Below, piece by piece: positions 53,979 through 62,044 of a stretch of DNA of 64,000 bases. Each line of letters starts with the position of its first letter. Positions within the stretch are counted from its first letter, which is position 1. The notes under the pieces are model-generated. The model saw only the letters and a program-made list of their open reading frames with translations. It searched no databases and was not told the DNA's origin. The translations under genes and the position numbers were made by a program. Location of the stretch: the NCBI GenBank assembly GCA_947493265.1, contig CANLQL010000001.1, positions 1 to 64,000 of the forward strand, written 5' to 3'. Source of the stretch: an uncultured Litoreibacter sp. GTDB lineage: Bacteria > Pseudomonadota > Alphaproteobacteria > Rhodobacterales > Rhodobacteraceae.

Positions 53979-54030
53979 GCGCTTTGCCAACGGCAAAGCG
54001 CAAAACCTCGGGTAAAACCGAATGGTTTTT
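53979..54030 (+). terminator. Two tandem hairpins after the hydrolase gene
   Basis: A perfect 10-bp stem GCGCTTTGCC/GGCAAAGCGC with the loop AAC (53979-54001) is followed 12 bases later by AAAACC-GAAT-GGTTTT (54014-54029) and TTCCTTTT. Together they make a plausible terminator between the hydrolase and rpsO. Confidence 0.6.
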
Positions 54031-54154
54031 CCTTTTAATTCAGACGAATCTCTCCTATATGCCAGCATCCGCAACCATAGCGGAGCCTCCATGGGCCTAG
54101 CTGGACGACATCCCGGCCTGCGCCATAACCCTTTAACTGATGAAGGAGACCCCG

Positions 54155-54424
54155 ATGTCGATTACACCAGAGCTCAAAGCGAGCCTTATGAAAGAATACG
54201 CAACGAAAGAGGGCGACACAGGGTCCCCCGAAGTTCAGATTGCGATTCTGACCAGCCGTATCAACACGCTGACAGAACACTTCAAGACCCATAAGAAAGA
54301 CAATCACGGGCGTCGTGGTCTTTTGAAAATGGTCGCATTGCGCCGGAAACTTCTCGACTACCTCAAAGGTAAAGAGGAAAAGCGCTACACAGACCTGATC
54401 GCGCGTTTGGGCATCCGCCGCTAA
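54155..54424 (+). CDS. rpsO: 30S ribosomal protein S15
   Basis: An 89-residue protein: [61 protein letters not shown] and the C-terminal LIARLGIRR. It binds the central domain of 16S rRNA early in 30S assembly. AAGGAG lies six bases before the ATG. It precedes pnp, the usual order in bacteria, but here with a long spacer. Confidence 0.98.
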   Translation: MSITPELKASLMKEYATKEGDTGSPEVQIAILTSRINTLTEHFKTHKKDNHGRRGLLKMVALRRKLLDYLKGKEEKRYTDLIARLGIRR

Positions 54425-54492
54425 GCTTGGTTTTTTGGGATTTCGGACCTGGAAACCCTCTGAAACCACAAAAAGCACACAAGAATACGGAA

Positions 54493-54520
54493 ACGCTCGC
54501 CAGAACGGCGGGCGTTTTTT
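54493..54520 (+). terminator. Terminator after rpsO
   Basis: A 9-bp stem ACGCTCGCC/GGCGGGCGT (one G-T pair) with a 5-base loop is followed by TTTTTT. It lies 68 bases past the rpsO stop and separates rpsO from the pnp region. Confidence 0.88.
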
Positions 54521-54985
54521 GTATTCCCAGCGATATGGCTGACCACAACCTGTTGCGCATTCGCGACAGTTTTACCCCTGATAGGCCCAAGATAAGCCGT
54601 TTAAGTGCTTGGTGTCAGGGAATAAGGCAGAAATGCGCTTTGAAACAGTTTTATGAAAAACTGTATGTTTCCGTTTTTGCACTTTTCGGGGATGTCTGGT
54701 CGCAGTAAGAACGCCTCAGGTTAGCGCCCGTTGCGTTCTTAGTCAGTTTGCTTGCCCAGCAGTTTCTCCGTTTTTCAGAGTTTGGCGTTAACCGCTCTCT
54801 TCCGAACTTGTCAGTTTATTCGCATGTGCCCGTCGATTCGGGAAGTAAGGTGATCCTTACCTTTTTGAAATCGGCGGAATTTCGGTCAGGATCGTCCCGG
54901 CGCATCGAAATCCACCCTGCATCAGCGGATGGCTTTCCAAACCCGCAAAACCCCTATATAGCCCCCGTATCTGAGACGTAGCGCC
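54521..54985. other. rpsO-pnp spacer with several inverted repeats
   Basis: A 465-base stretch without a supported gene. It holds ACAGTTTT-ATGA-AAAACTGT (54645-54664, 8 bp perfect), TAAGAACGC...GCGTTCTTA (54706-54714 and 54733-54741, 9 bp), GTAAGG-TGAT-CCTTAC followed by CTTTTT (near 54845-54866), and a TATATA -10-like box at about 54953. The last hairpin with its T-run could end a small RNA. Short open readings in this stretch have no ribosome site or recognisable sequence. Confidence 0.45.
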
Positions 54986-55088
54986 TTGACCCCGGCGCTA
55001 TACAAAGGACTTAGGGGTCGGCGGCAATGGGGCCGCCATTGAAATGGGAGACCCGGAACGCCGGGAGTGCTCCCTCATAGGAAACGCT
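54980..55088 (+). promoter_or_regulatory. Folded leader of pnp
   Basis: Four stems can be drawn in the 110 bases before pnp: AGCGCC/GGCGCT (54980-54999); GGCGGC/GCCGCC (55020-55037); a competing CAATGG/CCATTG (55025-55041) that cannot form with the previous one; and GGGAG-A-CCCGG-AACG-CCGGG-AGTG-CTCCC (55046-55074) just before the ribosome site. In E. coli, PNPase represses its own message through a cleaved leader hairpin; a similar control is likely here but inferred. Confidence 0.6.
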
Positions 55089-55090
55089 AC

Positions 55091-57226
55091 ATGTTTAACG
55101 TAACTAAAAAATCCATCGAGTGGGGTGAGGAAACTCTGACGCTCGAAACCGGCAAGATTGCGCGTCAGGCTGACGGCTGCGTCGTTGCCACATACGGTGA
55201 GACCTCCGTTATGGCCGCCGTCACTTTTGCAAAACAGCAAAAGCCTGGTCAGGACTTCTTTCCGCTGACCGTTCACTACAACGAGAAATACTATGCCGCC
55301 GGTAAAATCCCTGGCGGTTTTTTCAAACGCGAAGCGCGCCCGACGGAAAAAGAGACGCTGACAAGCCGTCTGATCGACCGTCCGATCCGCCCGCTGTTTG
55401 TTCCCGGCTTCAAAAACGAAGTTTTGGTGATCTGTACTGTGCTGAGCCACGATCTGGTCAATGACCCCGATATGGTTGCAATGATCGCAGCCTCTGCAGC
55501 GCTGACAATTTCCGGCGCGCCTTTCATGGGTCCAATCGCTGCTTGCCGCGTTGGCTTTGAGGATGGTGAATACATCCTGAACCCAGAACTCGACGACATG
55601 CACAACCTGCGCCACAACCCAGAGCAACGTCTGGACCTTGTCGTTGCAGGTACCAAAGACGCCGTGATGATGGTCGAGTCAGAAGCTTATGAGCTGTCCG
55701 AGGAAGAAATGCTGGGTGCCGTAAAATTTGCCCACGACCAAATTCAGCCAGCCATCGATCTGATCGTTGATTTCGCCGAAGACTGCGCGAAAGAGCCGTT
55801 TGACTTCCAAGCGCCTGACTATTCAGACCTTTACAAAGCTGTGTCCAAAGCTGGTGAGAAAGCAATGCGCGCTGCATATGCGATCACCGACAAGCAAGAG
55901 CGGACAACAGCCGTTGCGGAAGCCAAGGAAACTGCGAAATCCGGCCTCAGCGAAGAGCAGCTGGAAGACGAAAACCTTGGGTCTGCTTTGAAGAAGCTGG
56001 AAAGCTCGGTTCTGCGCGGCGATGTCGTGAAGAACAAAAAGCGTATCGATGGCCGGAAACTGGACGAGATCCGCGATATTGTTTCCGAAGTTGGCATCCT
56101 GCCACGGACACACGGGTCCGCGTTGTTTACGCGTGGCGAGACGCAGGGTCTGGTCGTGACGACGCTGGGCACTGGCGACGATGAGCAAATGATCGACAGC
56201 CTGCAAGGCATGTATAAGTCGAACTTCCTGCTGCATTACAACTTCCCACCCTACTCGGTCGGTGAAGTTGGTCGTTTCGGCCCTCCCGGTCGCCGTGAAA
56301 TTGGTCACGGGAAATTGGCATGGCGTGCGCTTCAAGCGGTTCTGCCAGCACCAACTGACTTCCCATACACTGTGCGCGTCGTCTCCGAGATTACCGAATC
56401 CAACGGATCGTCTTCCATGGCGTCTGTTTGTGGTGGCTCCTTGTCTATGATGGATGCGGGCGTCCCGCTGAAAGCACCGGTTGCCGGTGTGGCGATGGGT
56501 CTGATCCTGGAAGATGACGGTTCCTACGCGGTTCTGTCCGATATCCTGGGTGACGAAGATCACTTGGGCGACATGGACTTCAAAGTGGCCGGGACCGAGA
56601 ACGGCATCACGTCGCTGCAGATGGACATCAAAGTCGCGGGAATCACGCCAGAGATCATGTCCACAGCGCTGGAGCAGGCCAAAGCCGGCCGGATGCACAT
56701 CCTTGGCGAAATGAACAAAGCCCTGTCCTCTGCGGGCGACTTCTCTGTTCACGCGCCACGGATCGAGACGATGCAGGTTCCAACCGACAAGATCCGTGAA
56801 GTGATCGGCTCTGGCGGTAAAGTGATCCGCGAAATCGTTGAAGTGTCCGGCGCGAAAGTCGACATCAACGATGATGGCGTGATCAAGATCGCATCTCCGA
56901 ACGGCGAGGCCATCAAGAAGGCCTATGACATGATCCACTCGATCGTGGCAGAGCCGGAAGAAGGTATGGTCTACACTGGGACAGTCGTGAAAATCGTTGA
57001 TTTCGGTGCCTTCGTGAATTTCTTCGGAAAGCGCGATGGTCTGGTCCACGTATCCCAGATCGAAAACCGCCGTTTGAACCACCCTTCCGATGTCCTGAAA
57101 GAGGGCCAGGAAGTGAAGGTCAAACTGCTGGGCTTCGATGATCGCGGCAAGGTCCGCCTGTCGATGAAAGTCGTCGACCAGGAAACCGGCGAAGAGATCA
57201 AGAAAGAGGAAGCCGCTGAAGAGTAA
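55091..57226 (+). CDS. pnp: Polyribonucleotide nucleotidyltransferase (PNPase)
   Basis: A 711-residue phosphorolytic 3'-5' exoribonuclease. Two RNase PH domains (about 1-230 and 310-550) flank an alpha-helical linker; the second has the active-site stretch [19 protein letters not shown] and [19 protein letters not shown] domain ([19 protein letters not shown], near 566) and an S1 domain ([18 protein letters not shown], near 626) complete it. It is a core part of the RNA degradosome. The ATG at MFNVTKK has AGGAAACG upstream; a start 24 bases earlier lies in the leader stem. Confidence 0.97.
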   Translation: MFNVTKKSIEWGEETLTLETGKIARQADGCVVATYGETSVMAAVTFAKQQKPGQDFFPLTVHYNEKYYAAGKIPGGFFKREARPTEKETLTSRLIDRPIRPLFVPGFKNEVLVICTVLSHDLVNDPDMVAMIAASAALTISGAPFMGPIAACRVGFEDGEYILNPELDDMHNLRHNPEQRLDLVVAGTKDAVMMVESEAYELSEEEMLGAVKFAHDQIQPAIDLIVDFAEDCAKEPFDFQAPDYSDLYKAVSKAGEKAMRAAYAITDKQERTTAVAEAKETAKSGLSEEQLEDENLGSALKKLESSVLRGDVVKNKKRIDGRKLDEIRDIVSEVGILPRTHGSALFTRGETQGLVVTTLGTGDDEQMIDSLQGMYKSNFLLHYNFPPYSVGEVGRFGPPGRREIGHGKLAWRALQAVLPAPTDFPYTVRVVSEITESNGSSSMASVCGGSLSMMDAGVPLKAPVAGVAMGLILEDDGSYAVLSDILGDEDHLGDMDFKVAGTENGITSLQMDIKVAGITPEIMSTALEQAKAGRMHILGEMNKALSSAGDFSVHAPRIETMQVPTDKIREVIGSGGKVIREIVEVSGAKVDINDDGVIKIASPNGEAIKKAYDMIHSIVAEPEEGMVYTGTVVKIVDFGAFVNFFGKRDGLVHVSQIENRRLNHPSDVLKEGQEVKVKLLGFDDRGKVRLSMKVVDQETGEEIKKEEAAEE

Positions 57227-57250
57227 TCTTCGCGCTTTCGACATTGAATT

Positions 57251-57282
57251 GGGCCCCATTGCATCGCATCGGGGCCCTTTTT
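57251..57282 (+). terminator. Terminator after pnp
   Basis: GGGCCCC and GGGGCCC (7 bp, all GC) close a 13-base loop and are followed by TTTTT. It lies 25 bases after the pnp stop. Confidence 0.9.
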
Positions 57283-57286
57283 CTTG

Positions 57287-57997
57287 TCAAATCGATTTTT
57301 GATTTACCCGCTTCGACAGCTCCGCGGCACTTTCCTTGCGCTCGCTATAGCGATCCAGAAGATAGTCCCGGTTGTCACGGGTCAGCAGGGTGAATTTGAT
57401 CAGTTCTTCCATGACATCAACCATCCGGTCATAGAAGGGTGACGGTTTCATCCGACCGTCGCTGTCAAACTCCAGAAACGCTTTCGGGGTTGAGGACTGA
57501 TTGGGAATGGTCAGAAGCCGCATCCAACGGCCCAGAATGCGCAACTGATTGACCGCGTTAAAACTCTGTGAGCCTCCGCAGACCTGCATGACTGCAAGCG
57601 TCTTGCCTTGTGTCGGCCGCACGCCACCCAGCGATAGAGGGATCCAGTCGATCTGCGTTTTCATGATTCCAGTCATCGCACCGTGGCGTTCTGGTGAACA
57701 CCAGACCATCCCGTCTGACATCGTCACAAGATCTCGCAACTCTTGAACCTTCGGATGGCTGGCATCCGCGTCGTCGGGCAGCGGCAGGCCCGATGGATTG
57801 AACGTTAATATGTCTGCACCAAGTCGCAAAAGGACGCGCGCTGCCTCTTCTGTCATCAGCCGGCTGTAAGATGTCTGACGAAGCGATCCGTAAAGCATAA
57901 GTATCTTTGGCGCGGTGTCTCTACGGCTTGGGGTAAACAGCCGCTCCGCATCGATCTGATTGAAATTCTGATCTTCGATATTTGGGGTTTCGGTCAT
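57287..57997 (-). CDS. arsH: NADPH-dependent FMN reductase ArsH
   Basis: A 236-residue flavodoxin-like protein of the ArsH family. The FMN loop is [20 protein letters not shown] near residue 36; [25 protein letters not shown] and [16 protein letters not shown] follow. ArsH oxidises trivalent organoarsenicals or reduces quinones and metals with NADPH. No other arsenic gene (arsR, arsB, acr3, arsC) is in the window, so a general redox role is possible. It is a lone gene convergent with pnp. Confidence 0.9.
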   Translation of the reverse strand: MTETPNIEDQNFNQIDAERLFTPSRRDTAPKILMLYGSLRQTSYSRLMTEEAARVLLRLGADILTFNPSGLPLPDDADASHPKVQELRDLVTMSDGMVWCSPERHGAMTGIMKTQIDWIPLSLGGVRPTQGKTLAVMQVCGGSQSFNAVNQLRILGRWMRLLTIPNQSSTPKAFLEFDSDGRMKPSPFYDRMVDVMEELIKFTLLTRDNRDYLLDRYSERKESAAELSKRVNQKSI

Positions 57998-58236
57998 TCT
58001 TCTATGTCCTGACAGCGTGTTTTGTGGTCTGAAAGCTGCTGCAATGTCGGAGACGACGCAGCCCTGTTCAACCGCAATATTTCCTCAATTTTCGTCATTG
58101 TTTCCCCACTGGATACAATAGCGGCGAAAACAGCGCTTGCGACGCCACGTCAACCGCCAAAGGGCCCAATTTATGTTTTTGAAATTGGCAAATGATCCGC
58201 TAGGCTGAAGGGATAACTAGTTCTTTGGGGGAACCA

Positions 58237-59217
58237 ATGCGTAATTTCGTCGGATCGGCAATCACAATTGCCGCGATCACTTTGTCAGCTCCGCTTTCTG
58301 CGTCGACACTGACTGATACTTTTTCCAGCTTCTGGGTTTTGGGCGATAGCCTGAGCGACAACGGAAATCTGTTGGAAGCGACAGGAAACCCGCCGTTCCC
58401 CTATTTCGAAGGCCGGTTCTCAAACGGACCTGTTTGGAATGAAAACATCATCGAAGAATTCGTAGGCGCAGGACAAGCACCTGTCGTGGGCGCACCGGGT
58501 GTCGGATCGTTCGAAGGCAACTTCGCGTATGGCGGTGCCCGGACATCTGGTGAGAATGAGCAAGGACCGATCCCAGGTCTTGACCAACAGGTTCAACTGT
58601 TCACCGCCTTCGCAAGCGGCCAAATGGGCGACAATCCCCTGGTGTCGATCTGGGCTGGTGCAAACAACATTTTCCAAGACCTTGACGAGCCGCGTATCGG
58701 ACAGTCCGCCCGTGGTGCTGCGAACGATGTTGCCTCCAGCATTCGGTCGCTCAACGCGCTTGGTGTTCAGAACTTCCTGGTTTTCAACCTGCCGGATATT
58801 GGCGTCACACCCTCTTATGCAGGTACGGATGAAGCCCGCCGCGCGACCCGCGCGACAAATGCTTTCAACCGCCGCCTGGACCGTCAGGTCAACCGGTTGG
58901 AAAACCGTCTCGATGTGAACATCATCGAGATCGACATCTTCTCTTTGTTCAACGACATCACAGATGGCACGAGCGAATATGAATATGCCAACTTCGAAGA
59001 CCAGTGCATCCAGAACCTGACAAACGGTGCCTGCGACCCGACAAGCTGGTTGTTCTGGGACGGTGTTCACCCAACCGCTGCCGCGCATGCAGATATCAAT
59101 GAATATGTCCGCGCGCGGATCGCCGAAGAACTGTCCGTGGTGCCACTGCCAGCCAGTGGATTGCTTCTGGTCTTTGGTCTGGGTGCGTTCGCTGCCTTCC
59201 GTCGCCGCGCCGCATAA
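58237..59217 (+). CDS. GDSL/SGNH hydrolase with VPLPA-CTERM sorting tail
   Basis: A 326-residue exported protein. A signal peptide (about 1-22) leads to the GDSL block FWVLGDSLSDNGN with nucleophile S38; block III is IWAGANNIF and the catalytic Asp-His lie in WDGVHPTAAAH near residue 272. The last 25 residues start with VPLPASG at 302, continue with a hydrophobic helix and end in RRRAA. This is the VPLPA-CTERM signal recognised by an exosortase, which puts the enzyme at the cell surface or in extracellular polysaccharide. The exosortase is not in this window. The ribosome site GGGGGAA is strong. Confidence 0.9.
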   Translation: MRNFVGSAITIAAITLSAPLSASTLTDTFSSFWVLGDSLSDNGNLLEATGNPPFPYFEGRFSNGPVWNENIIEEFVGAGQAPVVGAPGVGSFEGNFAYGGARTSGENEQGPIPGLDQQVQLFTAFASGQMGDNPLVSIWAGANNIFQDLDEPRIGQSARGAANDVASSIRSLNALGVQNFLVFNLPDIGVTPSYAGTDEARRATRATNAFNRRLDRQVNRLENRLDVNIIEIDIFSLFNDITDGTSEYEYANFEDQCIQNLTNGACDPTSWLFWDGVHPTAAAHADINEYVRARIAEELSVVPLPASGLLLVFGLGAFAAFRRRAA

Positions 59218-59240
59218 ATCAAACCAACCACCGAATTTTT

Positions 59241-59272
59241 AAAGTCCCGCTTCTGGCGGGACTTTTTCTTTT
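59241..59272 (+). terminator. Terminator after the GDSL hydrolase
   Basis: A perfect 10-bp stem AAAGTCCCGC/GCGGGACTTT with the loop TTCTG is followed by TTCTTTTTT. It lies 23 bases after the stop. The 150 bases from here to the aldehyde dehydrogenase hold no other clear feature. Confidence 0.9.
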
Positions 59273-59422
59273 TTGGGAATGCCGTGTCTTTGTCGCTTCC
59301 CTGTTGCGCGATGGCGTGTCCTTCGCAGCCTTGATCAAAGATGCCGGATAGAAACCCTACAAACCATGTTGCACAAAACCTATCTGTCGCGCAGGTTAGC
59401 CCAAATTTATTAGGAGGACCCC

Positions 59423-60850
59423 ATGTCCAATTCGAAGAATTTCTACATCAATGGCCAATGGGTCGCCCCGGAAAAGACACATGATTTCGACGTGATTAAC
59501 CCCTCAAACGAAGAGGTTTGCGCGACAATTTCCTTGGGGTCCGAAGCAGATACCAACAAGGCCGTTGCGGCTGCAAAAGCGGCCTTCTGCAGCTGGTCGC
59601 AAACCTCTAAGGCCGAGCGCAGGAAGTATCTGGCGAAGCTATTGGATATCTACAAAGCACGGTCCGAAGAAATGGCGCAAGCCATCAGCCTGGAAATGGG
59701 TGCACCGCAGGATTTGGCGCGCGCGCAACAAGTCGGTGCCGGCTCCTGGCACCTTGATGGATTTCTCAAAGCGTTCGACGAGTTTGAGTTTGAGCGGGAC
59801 TTCACAGCGACTGAGAAGACGCTTTACGAACCGATCGGCGTCTGCGCCTTGATCACACCTTGGAACTGGCCAATGAACCAGATCGTTCTCAAGGTTATTC
59901 CAGCCTTGGCGACCGGATGTACGATGGTTCTCAAGCCTTCCGAAATTGCACCGCTGTCTGGTCTTCTGTTTGCAGAATTTGTTCATGAAGCAGGCTTCCC
60001 TGCGGGTGTCTTCAACCTTGTGAACGGGGATGGCCCGGGTGTCGGCAGTCAGCTGTCAGCGCATCCTGACATCGACATGGTAAGCTTCACAGGCTCCTCC
60101 CGTGCGGGTCGTCTGATCTCGGTCGCGGCGGCTGAAACTTTGAAGCGTGTTAGCCTGGAGCTTGGGGGCAAGGGGGCGAATATTATCTTCGCAGATGCCG
60201 ATGAGAAGGCGGTAAAAAGCGGCGTCATTCGCTGCTTCCGCAATACCGGGCAAAGCTGCAATGCACCAACTCGGATGCTAGTCGAGCGGTCGCGCTACGC
60301 TGAAGCGGTTGAACAGGCCACTGAAACAGCAAAAGCGACAACTGTTGGACCCGCCGACGAGGAAGGCCGTCATATCGGTCCACTGGTTAGTGAGATGCAG
60401 TTCGGCAAGGTTCAAGACCTGATTGAGCAAGGCATCGCGGAAGGTGCCAAGCTGATGGCAGGCGGAACAGGTCGTCCTGACGGTTTGAACCGTGGCTATT
60501 ATTGCCGTCCAACGGTGTTTGCCGACGTGACGCCTGATATGACGATCTACAAGGAAGAGATCTTCGGCCCGGTTCTGTCGATCATGCCTTTTGACACTGA
60601 AGAAGACGCAATCGCGATTGCCAATGACACGCCTTATGGGCTGACGAACTACATCCAAACGGCCGATGATGAAAAACGCCGGCGTGTCGCGCGCCAGCTT
60701 CGGTCTGGTATGGTCGAAACCAACGGCTCCGGTTTTGCGCAAGGGTCTCCGTTCGGAGGTTACAAGCAGTCCGGTAATGGTCGCGAAGGCGGCAAGTTCG
60801 GTCTTGAGGAATTCTGCGAGGTCAAAGCCGTTTCCGGCTGGACATCGTAA
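59423..60850 (+). CDS. Aldehyde dehydrogenase family protein
   Basis: A 475-residue NAD(P)-dependent aldehyde dehydrogenase. The Rossmann segment VSFTGSSRAGRLIS, the catalytic glutamate E246 in LELGGKGAN and the nucleophile C279 in RNTGQSCNAPTRM are spaced as expected; EIFGPVLSIMPFD follows. The pattern CNAPTR after the cysteine is typical of a subgroup without assigned substrate. Downstream OsmC and a methylated-amine gene do not define it. The ribosome site is AGGAGGACC. Confidence 0.93.
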   Translation: MSNSKNFYINGQWVAPEKTHDFDVINPSNEEVCATISLGSEADTNKAVAAAKAAFCSWSQTSKAERRKYLAKLLDIYKARSEEMAQAISLEMGAPQDLARAQQVGAGSWHLDGFLKAFDEFEFERDFTATEKTLYEPIGVCALITPWNWPMNQIVLKVIPALATGCTMVLKPSEIAPLSGLLFAEFVHEAGFPAGVFNLVNGDGPGVGSQLSAHPDIDMVSFTGSSRAGRLISVAAAETLKRVSLELGGKGANIIFADADEKAVKSGVIRCFRNTGQSCNAPTRMLVERSRYAEAVEQATETAKATTVGPADEEGRHIGPLVSEMQFGKVQDLIEQGIAEGAKLMAGGTGRPDGLNRGYYCRPTVFADVTPDMTIYKEEIFGPVLSIMPFDTEEDAIAIANDTPYGLTNYIQTADDEKRRRVARQLRSGMVETNGSGFAQGSPFGGYKQSGNGREGGKFGLEEFCEVKAVSGWTS

Positions 60851-60859
60851 ACAAACCTG

Positions 60860-60883
60860 GGGCCGGGCGTGATTGTTCGGCCC
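60860..60883. repeat. Hairpin between the convergent aldehyde dehydrogenase and OsmC genes
   Basis: GGGCCG and CGGCCC (6 bp, all GC) with a 12-base loop. A T-poor tail follows on both strands, so termination in either direction is only weakly supported. Confidence 0.4.
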
Positions 60884-61338
60884 TATTCCAAGATGGTGCG
60901 AACGTCGGTTTTGACGGAATTTGCGATGAAGCACGCATCATGCGCGGCGTGATGAAGCGCCTCAAGCTTCGCTTCATCAGGGGCTGGACCTGACCACGTG
61001 ACCTGCGGGTGCAGCTCAACCACCGAAATCCAGACGCGCCCTTTGTCGTTCACCATTTTCCCAACAGCATTGTCCCGATAGCTTTCGACGTTAAAACCCG
61101 CCCGCCGGGTGAGATCCAAGAACCAAAGCATATGACAAGATGACAGGGAGGCGACGAACGCCTCTTCAGGATCGACCGCCTCGGCCGACGAATACGGAAG
61201 CGGCACAACATCCGGGGACGCTGATCCTGGCACAACCGCTCCCCCATCGAAGGACCAGCGATGTTCGCGGCTGTAGGTATTTGCGGCGAAATCGGCGTCG
61301 CCGACATGCCATTCGACCAATGCTGTGTGGTTAGACAT
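60883..61338 (-). CDS. OsmC family peroxiredoxin-like protein
   Basis: A 151-residue OsmC/Ohr fold protein. The catalytic cysteines are C68 in SLSSCHMLWFLDL and C136 in AHDACFIANSVKT. These enzymes reduce organic and fatty-acid hydroperoxides. The position between aldehyde dehydrogenase and a pseudouridine synthase gives no further clue. It is 16 bases from the pseudouridine synthase stop and probably in the same transcript. Confidence 0.9.
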   Translation of the reverse strand: MSNHTALVEWHVGDADFAANTYSREHRWSFDGGAVVPGSASPDVVPLPYSSAEAVDPEEAFVASLSSCHMLWFLDLTRRAGFNVESYRDNAVGKMVNDKGRVWISVVELHPQVTWSGPAPDEAKLEALHHAAHDACFIANSVKTDVRTILE

Positions 61339-61353
61339 CTTGTCCCTCCTGCT

Positions 61354-62001
61354 TCAAAACGGACATTTCGATTTGAACTCCATACCGCGGCCACCATCCG
61401 GGTGACGCAAGCGCAAGCTTTCTGCATGCAGCATCATGCGCGGATATTCCAACGCTTGGCCAGTTGCGTAGAACGGATCACCCAGAATTGGGTGGCCCAG
61501 CGCTTGCATGTGAACCCGCAGCTGATGGGAACGTCCGGTTTTTGGCATCAAGCGCATCCGGCTGGTGCCCTGTTCGTGACGCAACACCCTATAGTCAGTG
61601 ATTGCCTGCTTCCCAGTCTCGTGATTCACGTGTTGCAAAGGGCGGTTTGGCCAATCGACAATCAGCGGTAGATCAATCGTTCCCGAACGCTCTGCCACTT
61701 CACCCCAAACCCGCGCAACATAGGTCTTCTTGGTCTGGCGCTTTTCGAATTGCAGCCCGATATGGCGCTGGGCATGCGGGGTCAATGCGAACACCATAAC
61801 GCCGGAGGTGTCCCGATCCAGCCGGTGGATCAAAAGCGCCTGCGGAAACACGGCTTGCACCCGCGCGATCAGGCAGTCTGTCAAATGCGGGCCCTTACCT
61901 GGAACCGACAAAAGACCTTCAGGCTTCTCAACCGCAAGGATCTGGTCGTCATCATGCAAGATCGCTAAAGGCGTATCCGGTGGATTGTAGTCGTAACTCA
62001 T
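61354..62001 (-). CDS. RluA family pseudouridine synthase
   Basis: A protein of about 215 residues. The catalytic aspartate is in LIHRLDRDTSGVMVFAL near residue 65, with ILAVEKPEGLLSVPGKG before it and MPKTGRSHQLRVHMQALGHPILGD after it. No S4 domain is present, so it resembles the short RluA forms that modify 23S rRNA or tRNA. The start is the ATG at MSYDYNPP; an ATG 12 bases earlier is possible, and a longer reading runs into the upstream gene. Confidence 0.92.
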   Translation of the reverse strand: MSYDYNPPDTPLAILHDDDQILAVEKPEGLLSVPGKGPHLTDCLIARVQAVFPQALLIHRLDRDTSGVMVFALTPHAQRHIGLQFEKRQTKKTYVARVWGEVAERSGTIDLPLIVDWPNRPLQHVNHETGKQAITDYRVLRHEQGTSRMRLMPKTGRSHQLRVHMQALGHPILGDPFYATGQALEYPRMMLHAESLRLRHPDGGRGMEFKSKCPF

Positions 62002-62044
62002 GGCCCCGGGCATAACGCTGTCCGGGGCCAAATGTCCAATGGGA

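Noticed and set aside
54427-54981. Two short plus-strand readings (93 and 77 residues) between rpsO and pnp
   Set aside because: The first runs through the rpsO terminator. Neither has a ribosome site or protein-like composition.
55823-57259. A 478-residue minus-strand reading opposite pnp
   Set aside because: PNPase on the plus strand is fully conserved here. The opposite reading is histidine- and aspartate-rich in the manner of an antisense frame.
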